Below are positions 58,607 through 64,000 of a DNA stretch of 64,000 bases, one piece after another. Within the stretch, counting starts at the first letter, position 1. Each line of letters begins with the position of its first letter. The notes under the pieces were generated by a model that did no database searches, was not told the DNA's origin, and worked only from the letters and a program-made list of their open reading frames with translations. The stretch lies in the NCBI GenBank assembly GCA_944326545.1, contig CALVEH010000009.1, positions 30,386-94,385 of the forward strand, in the 5' to 3' direction. Both the position numbers and the translations under genes were made by a program. Source of the stretch: Candidatus Gastranaerophilales bacterium (GTDB taxonomy: Bacteria > Cyanobacteriota > Vampirovibrionia > Gastranaerophilales > Gastranaerophilaceae).

Positions 58607-59823
58607 TGTGCAGCTCCTGCAATCAAGTCATAAACAGCTTTTGGACAATATACGCAAAGTCCTATTGCTGCAGCTAATAATACTATTTGTGGCAAGTATT
58701 TATTAAATCCGAGTTTTGTTTTTTCTTCTAAATTTGATTTACCAAATGCTGTTTTTACAACAGCTCTCATTATTCCGAACATTACCATTGTCAATAAAAG
58801 CATAAATACAAAACATAATATGTAATGATGCTCTACTATCATTTGTTTAATCATTATGAATTCGGATATAAATATTGGTGATGGTGGCACTGCTACAATA
58901 AGCATTGCGCAAATAACCCACAACCAACCGGTTATTTTATCTTGTTCTATTATACCTTTGACTTCAGCAACTTCTTTGGTTTTATACAGTTTCAAAACGT
59001 TTCCTGAAGTAAGGAAGAAAGATGCTTTGATTAATGAGTGAGCAACAAGGTGTAATGCAGCAGCAAAAACTGCAACTCCACCAAGAGCTGTACCTATTGC
59101 GATAATACCCATATTTTCAATTGACGAATATGCAAGCATTCTTTTGTAATTTGCAATTTTATAAACATAAACTGCTGTTACGAATATTGATAAAAAGCCC
59201 ATTGTTAAAAGCAAAACTTTTGCTGTGTCTTGAACTCCTGCTAATTCCATGAGTTTGTAATATCTCAAAATTACAAGAAAAGCAGAGTTCAAAAGAGTGG
59301 CTGAAAGCATTGCTGATACAGGAGAAGGAGCTTCTGCGTGAGCATCAGGCAACCAGCTGTGAACAGGTGCCAAGCCGACTTTTGTACCAAAACCTATTAA
59401 AATAAATATAAATGATAATTTTAACCAAAACGGGTTTATTGCTGTTGCGTGTGAGTAAAGGTCACTGTATGCAAGTGAGTTAACTCCGTCACAACCTATC
59501 AATAATAAAATTATACCTACGAAAGCCAAAGAAATACCTATTGAGCATAAGAAAACGTATTTCCAAGTAGCTTCAAGAGAGTTTTGGGTTTTGTGCTGCA
59601 TAATCAAATATGCACTTGTTAAAGTGGTTGCTTCCACAAATACCCAAGTTAAACCAAGGTGACTGCTCAATATCGCACCTGTCATAGAAAGGAAAAACAA
59701 AGTGAAAATTGTGTAGTATCTCCAATTTTGTTTACCTTGATAAATCATTACAGCACCCGTGACGATGACGAGAACTATCATAAATAACAAATTTAAACTA
59801 TCCAGCGCAAAAAATTTACTCAT
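58597..59823 (-). CDS. Hydrogenase-4-like membrane subunit HyfF (NuoN/L-like)
   Basis: 408 residues from the ATG at 59823 (ATGAGTAA overlap with HyfE); a GTG 15 bases upstream is less likely. A multi-helix antiporter-like chain with the canonical LAPVHSWLPDAHAEAPSPVSAMLSATLLNSAF block and YSSIENMGIIAIGTAL, including the charged Lys and Glu/His residues used for ion translocation. About 13 helices. This is an ion-pumping subunit of the complex. Confidence 0.9.
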   Translation of the reverse strand: MSKFFALDSLNLLFMIVLVIVTGAVMIYQGKQNWRYYTIFTLFFLSMTGAILSSHLGLTWVFVEATTLTSAYLIMQHKTQNSLEATWKYVFLCSIGISLAFVGIILLLIGCDGVNSLAYSDLYSHATAINPFWLKLSFIFILIGFGTKVGLAPVHSWLPDAHAEAPSPVSAMLSATLLNSAFLVILRYYKLMELAGVQDTAKVLLLTMGFLSIFVTAVYVYKIANYKRMLAYSSIENMGIIAIGTALGGVAVFAAALHLVAHSLIKASFFLTSGNVLKLYKTKEVAEVKGIIEQDKITGWLWVICAMLIVAVPPSPIFISEFIMIKQMIVEHHYILCFVFMLLLTMVMFGIMRAVVKTAFGKSNLEEKTKLGFNKYLPQIVLLAAAIGLCVYCPKAVYDLIAGAAQWM

Positions 59824-60472
59824 CTTCTTCACTCTCACTGTCTTTTAAATTACAAAGGTGACAAACTCCAGGGTTTTCGTATATGCTACCGATTTCACCA
59901 ATTAACAATCCGAGAATAAATACGGCAACAAATACATCGAGCAATACTCCAATGTTTACAATCCATGGCATTTCTTTTGCTACAGATAATGAAAGTAAAA
60001 ATATACCGTTTTCTAACATTGCAAAGCCTATTACGTGAGTAAGAAGTCTTTTCTTAACTGCAACAAATAAAAAGCTTGTAATAATAGTAGAAATAGAAAT
60101 ACCAAAATATAAGTTAGAAATATTCTTCATGTAATCACTATGAATATTTGCTATTAAGAAACCGGCAAATAAAACAAAGCTTGATACAACGAGTGTATAA
60201 AAGTTTGGAAACTGCGGGTTGTTATCTCTTTTTATATTATTCTTTTTAGAAACCTTTTCCAAAAACCAAGGAATCATAACTGCTTTTACAACAAATGTTT
60301 CTATTAACAAGAACACTATACCTGCAATGTTTGCGTGATGGTGAGCTATTATTGTTATCAAACAAAGGATAAGACCTTGTAGTCTTAGCATATTTATTTG
60401 CGCCATTATACGGCTTGAACTTGCCATATAAAGCATAGAAACACCAAACAAAACAATTAATAAATTTATCAT
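59816..60472 (-). CDS. Hydrogenase-4-like membrane subunit HyfE
   Basis: 218 residues with about six helices, including LILCLITIIAHHHANIAGIVFLLIETFVVKAVMIPWFL and VNIGVLLDVFVAVFILGLLIGEIG. HyfE-type subunits act as a NuoK/NuoJ-like membrane module. The C-terminus carries VCHLCNLKDSESEEDE, whose CHLC pair is unusual for the family. It overlaps HyfC by 4 bases and HyfF by 8. Confidence 0.82.
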   Translation of the reverse strand: MINLLIVLFGVSMLYMASSSRIMAQINMLRLQGLILCLITIIAHHHANIAGIVFLLIETFVVKAVMIPWFLEKVSKKNNIKRDNNPQFPNFYTLVVSSFVLFAGFLIANIHSDYMKNISNLYFGISISTIITSFLFVAVKKRLLTHVIGFAMLENGIFLLSLSVAKEMPWIVNIGVLLDVFVAVFILGLLIGEIGSIYENPGVCHLCNLKDSESEEDE

Positions 60473-61344
60473 GCTATGTGTCCTCCGTGCATTACTAAAA
60501 GAACGAGTGACATCACAATTAATGCAACTGAAATCATTACAAATGTGTATTCAATAATGTGAGTAAGTCTTATTCTTGCTCCGATAGATTCGATAGTTGC
60601 GATTAAAAATGCAATAACTAAAAGTACTAACCAATATGCCCACCAAAATTGAGGACAAATTATATTAGCAATTAGTGTTGAGAATAAAAGCATTTTCATT
60701 GCGCTTGCGTAATGTATAAATGCCAAATCAACACCAGAGTTATCCAAAACCATTACTTCGTGTATCATTGTCAATTCTAAGTGAGTTTTTGGATCATCAA
60801 TAGGAACTCTGGAACCTTCGATTAATATCATCATAAACAATGCAAATATTGCTAAAAGTGATATTAAAATAACTATTTCGTTATGAGTTTGGATTAATGC
60901 ATATAAATTTCTGAAAGAATGGATTCCGCTAAGAGCAGCTACTGAACCTATTATTATAAAGAAAGCCGGCTCAACAAGTGATGTGTAGCTTACTTCTCTT
61001 GATGCACCCATTCCTTCAAAGCTTGAACCTGTATCCATTGCTGCAATAACAGAGAAGAATTTTCCTAATGCTAATACATAAGAGAAAAGTATAAAATCTC
61101 CATTAAAATTCAATAATGTAAGTATTATTGTTGCAACGATTGTACAAGCAAGATTTATAGATGGTGCGATTTTAAAAACAAAAGAACTTGTGTCGCTTAA
61201 TACTTCACCTTTTTTTATAAGTTTAAAAAAGTCGTAATATGGCTGTAATATAGGTGCACCTTGTTTGCCAACATATACAGCTTTCATTTTATTTATTAAT
61301 CCTATAAACAGAAAAGGTAAAAGTAAAACCGTTAAAAATGTCAT
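60469..61344 (-). CDS. Hydrogenase-4-like membrane subunit HyfC (NuoH-like)
   Basis: 291 residues with eight helices. The quinone/ion-path motif is MGASREVSYTSLVEPAFFI and the Glu-bearing loop is VPIDDPKTHLELTMIHEVMVLDNSG, typical of HycD/HyfC/NuoH. It anchors the soluble arm and carries the lateral ion path. GGAGG lies about nine bases before the ATG; overlap with HyfB is one base. Confidence 0.92.
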   Translation of the reverse strand: MTFLTVLLLPFLFIGLINKMKAVYVGKQGAPILQPYYDFFKLIKKGEVLSDTSSFVFKIAPSINLACTIVATIILTLLNFNGDFILFSYVLALGKFFSVIAAMDTGSSFEGMGASREVSYTSLVEPAFFIIIGSVAALSGIHSFRNLYALIQTHNEIVILISLLAIFALFMMILIEGSRVPIDDPKTHLELTMIHEVMVLDNSGVDLAFIHYASAMKMLLFSTLIANIICPQFWWAYWLVLLVIAFLIATIESIGARIRLTHIIEYTFVMISVALIVMSLVLLVMHGGHIA

Positions 61345-63296
61345 TAGATTTTACCTCCGATAAGAAGGGCAATAGCAACTATTAAGAATACTACGCCGTA
61401 TATCAAATATCTTTGAGTGTGACCGCTTTGAATCCAGTAGAATTTAGAAATAATAAATTCATCAACGATTACAATCGGTTTGATAATATAGTATTCAAAG
61501 ATATCTAAAATTCTTGATTTAAATGATGTTTTTTGTGGGAATAATTCTTTAATTTGTGTAAAATTCAACTCTCTTTTATAGAATGGTGTTAAAAATCCTA
61601 AGAAAGGTCTGGTGAATGAATTTGCACTGTATTGAATTTTTGCTGTCGGGTATTGATAGCCACAGCCCCAAGTTTCTCTGTGTTCAACTGTTCTGCCTCT
61701 CAACAACAACGCTCTTAATCCTATTACAATAAGAATCACAACGCAAAGAGTTATGTTGAATATTGAGATAACGGTCAACAATTCATAAGGAACGCTAAAC
61801 GGTATAAATTGTTGAACAGGTGCAACAACAAGATCAATGTATCTTTGTGGGAACAAGCCTATTACTAAAGAACAAAAAGCAAGAACAATAATAGGAAGCT
61901 GCATAAATATTGATACGTCTTCTTTTACATGTTGTGCTTTTTCTGTTCTTGGAGAACCCAAGAAAATAATGCTGAATGCGTTTGTAAATGCAATCAATGC
62001 CATTGCTCCAACAAATGCTATTATTCCAAATGCTGCAATAATTATTGTGTATAAGAAATAATTTTGTGTTGAAAAGCTTGTTAAAAATCCGATATAGATT
62101 AAAAATTCGCTTATAAATCCGTTGAACGGAGGCAATGCACTAATTGCAAGTGAACCAAGCAAGAAAAGTATTGCCGTATTTTTCATTGGTTTTACAAGTC
62201 CGCCTAATTTTTCCATATCTTTTGTATGGGTTTGAGTATAAACAGCTCCGGCATTAAAGAACATCATTGTCTTAAATATAGAGTGGTTCAAGATGTGCAA
62301 GAAGCATCCTAAGAATCCAAACATTGTCATAATGAAGTTGTTATATGCCATACCAAGCATAGCAACTGCCATACCTGTTGTGATTATACCTATATTTTCT
62401 ATAGAAGAATAAGCAAGCATTTTTTTATAATTCCTTTGCGCTACTGCATAAAGAATTCCGAAAAATGCTGATGCCAAACCTACCAACAATACACAGTAAG
62501 AAACAGTGATTGTAGGCTTGCCCATATATAAAAGCATTCTCAAAATACCATAAATACCTGTTTTAATCATTACACCTGACATCAACGCAGATATATGAGT
62601 CGGTGCAACTGGGTGAGCTTTTGGTAACCAGCTGTGTAATGGAACAAAGCCTGCCTTAATTCCAAAGCCAATAAACATAATCGCAAAAACAAGTTCACTG
62701 ATTTGTCCGCTAAAAGCTGAAAAATCAAAGCTTCCTGTTTTTAAATACATAAGGATAAAACCTACAACAAGGAACATTACCCCAACATGCATTGTTATTA
62801 AGTAGTTTATACCAGACTGTCTCACTTCTTTTTCTTCGTGTTCAAAAATCATAAGAAGGAATGATGAAAAACTCATTAATTCCCAACTTATAAGGAAGAA
62901 AATGATGTTTTGTGACATAACTACCAATAACATTGACGCAAGGAAAACATTAAATAAAAACAGGTGTGAACCAAGTTTTTTGCCTTGTTCAATGTATGGT
63001 TCAAGGTACTTTTTAGAATATATTGTACCTAATAATCCGACTCCGCAGATTATCATTATAAAGAACGCACTCAAAGCATCTACACGGAATGCTACGTCCT
63101 TTAGCAACTGTCCCATATAAACAGTTGTCTCTAAAATATTACGGTCATATAGTATTGACACTATAGGCTTGAATGCCAGTGCTGCCGCAATAAAATTCAT
63201 GAAGATGAGAAAATTGCATTTGTGTTTTTCTTTAAAAAAGAGCTGCAAAATCCCACCGATTGTGTAAACCCAAATCGATAATGTTATTAATGTCAT
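61344..63296 (-). CDS. Hydrogenase-4-like membrane subunit HyfB (NuoL-like)
   Basis: 650 residues, a large antiporter-like subunit. Motifs include SWELMSFSSFLLMIFEHEEKE, GFVPLHSWLPKAHPVAPTHISALMSGVMIKTGIYG and YSSIENIGIITTGMAVAMLGMAY, with the conserved Lys and Glu of the H+ or Na+ path. A long C-terminal extension (about 530-600) contains GCGYQYPTAKIQYSANSFTRPF, the usual HyfB tail. First gene of the operon. Confidence 0.93.
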   Translation of the reverse strand: MTLITLSIWVYTIGGILQLFFKEKHKCNFLIFMNFIAAALAFKPIVSILYDRNILETTVYMGQLLKDVAFRVDALSAFFIMIICGVGLLGTIYSKKYLEPYIEQGKKLGSHLFLFNVFLASMLLVVMSQNIIFFLISWELMSFSSFLLMIFEHEEKEVRQSGINYLITMHVGVMFLVVGFILMYLKTGSFDFSAFSGQISELVFAIMFIGFGIKAGFVPLHSWLPKAHPVAPTHISALMSGVMIKTGIYGILRMLLYMGKPTITVSYCVLLVGLASAFFGILYAVAQRNYKKMLAYSSIENIGIITTGMAVAMLGMAYNNFIMTMFGFLGCFLHILNHSIFKTMMFFNAGAVYTQTHTKDMEKLGGLVKPMKNTAILFLLGSLAISALPPFNGFISEFLIYIGFLTSFSTQNYFLYTIIIAAFGIIAFVGAMALIAFTNAFSIIFLGSPRTEKAQHVKEDVSIFMQLPIIVLAFCSLVIGLFPQRYIDLVVAPVQQFIPFSVPYELLTVISIFNITLCVVILIVIGLRALLLRGRTVEHRETWGCGYQYPTAKIQYSANSFTRPFLGFLTPFYKRELNFTQIKELFPQKTSFKSRILDIFEYYIIKPIVIVDEFIISKFYWIQSGHTQRYLIYGVVFLIVAIALLIGGKI

Positions 63297-63306
63297 AATG
63301 TAATTA

Positions 63307-63334
63307 ATTATGAAACTTCAAAAATGAAAATCAA
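63307..63334 (-). promoter_or_regulatory. Candidate promoter of the hydrogenase-4-like operon
   Basis: On the minus strand TTGATT (63334-63329), 16-bp spacer, CATAAT (63312-63307), then 10 bases to the ATG at 63296. No ribosome site is visible in those 10 bases. Confidence 0.5.
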
Positions 63335-63358
63335 GCACATATTAAAATTTTTTCATAA

Positions 63359-63414
63359 TTTTTTATAAGGCTTCAATATCTTTGCTAACTATAATTGTTT
63401 AGGGGTGTAGCCCT
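63359..63414. repeat. Dispersed repeat B, short copy
   Basis: Matches the two blocks of 17409-17505, here joined without the 39-base spacer. 30 of 35 bases agree in the left block and 21 of 23 in the right. Contains AGGGGTGTAGCCCT. Confidence 0.7.
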
Positions 63415-63434
63415 TCCACTAATTGATGTTATAA

Positions 63435-63462
63435 CAAGCCCTCTCAACTCTGAGAGGGCTTG
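63435..63462 (-). terminator. Terminator after the autotransporter gene
   Basis: CAAGCCCTCTCA, loop ACTC, TGAGAGGGCTTG: a perfect 12-bp stem just past the stop of the minus-strand gene. The T-tract is weak. Confidence 0.65.
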
Positions 63463-63472
63463 TAAATAAAGA

Positions 63473-64000
63473 TTATTTACCAACAGACCAACGAAGCCCA
63501 GCTGTTAAGGATACACCGTTACGACCGCCATTGTGTATCATTGCTTGACCAAAGGCTATGAATCTGTCTTTGAATCTCTTTTGAATACCTGCTCCATATT
63601 GTACGTATGGGTCGATGCTCATCTCGGGTAATCTTACATCGTTTGCTGTTACCTTACTGTCATCAAGCAAGTTCCATACCATTGCTACGCTCAAATATGG
63701 CTGCCATCCGTTTTTAGTGTTTCCGATAAGTTTTAATCCCGGAGCTAGTTGGATTGCGTTAAGTGGGTCGCTTTTTATTCTTACACCTGCTCCGTTTGTA
63801 TAATCAAATGTATTTACAAATGTATAGCTTATGAGAAAGTTTGGTTGTAAAATTATTCTTCCGTCTTTAAATTCAAAGTTGTATCCTGTTTTGTTTCCTA
63901 TACCTGCTAACAACATTGCATAATTTTCATTACCGTACATTGTACTTGCATCTCCTGCTGTTGCTCCAACTGATAATGTTGTTGCGTTAAAGAAGTTGCC
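63473..64000 (-). CDS. Autotransporter beta-barrel domain, partial
   Basis: The frame stays open to the right edge; about 175 C-terminal residues are visible (frame from the codon at 64000). They form an autotransporter-type barrel: LVSYTF-like strands (LISYTFVNTFDYTNGAGV, IQLAPGLKLIGNTKNGWQPYLSVAMVWNLLDD, VQYGAGIQKRFKDRFIAFGQAMIHNGGRNGVSLTAGLRWSVGK) and a C-terminal hydrophobic/aromatic pattern. The passenger lies outside the window. It probably displays an adhesin or enzyme on the cell surface. Confidence 0.8.
   Translation of the reverse strand, partial: GNFFNATTLSVGATAGDASTMYGNENYAMLLAGIGNKTGYNFEFKDGRIILQPNFLISYTFVNTFDYTNGAGVRIKSDPLNAIQLAPGLKLIGNTKNGWQPYLSVAMVWNLLDDSKVTANDVRLPEMSIDPYVQYGAGIQKRFKDRFIAFGQAMIHNGGRNGVSLTAGLRWSVGK

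Noticed and set aside
56393..63296. An active group 4 NiFe hydrogenase
   Set aside because: Three of the four NiFe-binding cysteines are absent and no maturation genes lie nearby, so a hydrogenase call is not supported.

Overview
The window looks like a chromosomal segment of a low-GC, diderm, non-photosynthetic relative of the Cyanobacteria (Vampirovibrionia/Melainabacteria, most like gut Gastranaerophilales). Evidence: the RNA polymerase beta' subunit is split into rpoC1 and rpoC2, as in cyanobacteria, and rpoC2 carries a very long insertion in the trigger loop. LPS and outer-membrane genes (waaA, OmpH/Skp-like, TolC, a porin-like barrel, an autotransporter barrel) show an outer membrane. 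No photosynthesis gene is present. The lineage call is inference from these genes, not from a database search.

Layout. 1-6 kb: end of class II fructose-bisphosphate aldolase, then lineage-type genes (an unrecognised protein, an SLT transglycosylase, a histidine kinase with its receiver, two tandem CX5R phosphatase-like paralogs). 6-17 kb: lepA, a small secreted protein, polA, a GH13-like glucan enzyme, a glyoxalase-fold protein and the glutathione pair gshB-gshA; the gshA frame begins with a palindromic repeat. 17.1-18.4 kb: a gene-free island packed with inverted and direct repeats. 18.4-27.4 kb: rpoB-rpoC1-rpoC2. 27.5-33 kb: a degenerate M48-like protein and a minus-strand tolC-macA-macB-type efflux operon. 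33-45 kb: a plus-strand run of envelope genes (OmpH-like, flippase, secreted and TPR proteins, Cys-cluster protein, a pair of membrane-associated unknowns, waaA), a P-loop/TPR protein and rsmG. 45-52.5 kb: an AAA+ ATPase, two PlsC acyltransferases, thrC, hom, pgi and a 68-residue protein. 52.6-56.3 kb: a GspF/PilC-type protein, a second degenerate M48-like protein, a secreted unknown and a porin-like protein. 56.4-63.3 kb: a six-gene hydrogenase-4-like complex. 63.5 kb to the end: the C-terminal barrel of an autotransporter.

The most notable items are: (1) the hydrogenase-4-like operon, whose large subunit has lost three of four NiFe-binding cysteines while its partner keeps the proximal FeS site, so it is probably an ion-translocating oxidoreductase of the Ehr type and not a hydrogenase; (2) repeat families, one apparently translated at the start of gshA, one shared between 17.4 and 63.4 kb, and a triplet of purine/pyrimidine hairpins; (3) several promoters whose -10 box ends 6-10 nt before the ATG, predicting leaderless mRNAs; (4) an IKPY-type N-terminal leader shared by unrelated proteins; (5) two metalloprotease-like proteins lacking zinc ligands.

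Genes for metabolism (aldolase, pgi, GH13-like enzyme) fit a fermentative, sugar-using lifestyle. Codon choice in the aldolase fragment and rpoBC leans to C-ending codons, as expected for highly expressed genes, while the other genes favour A/T-ending codons.
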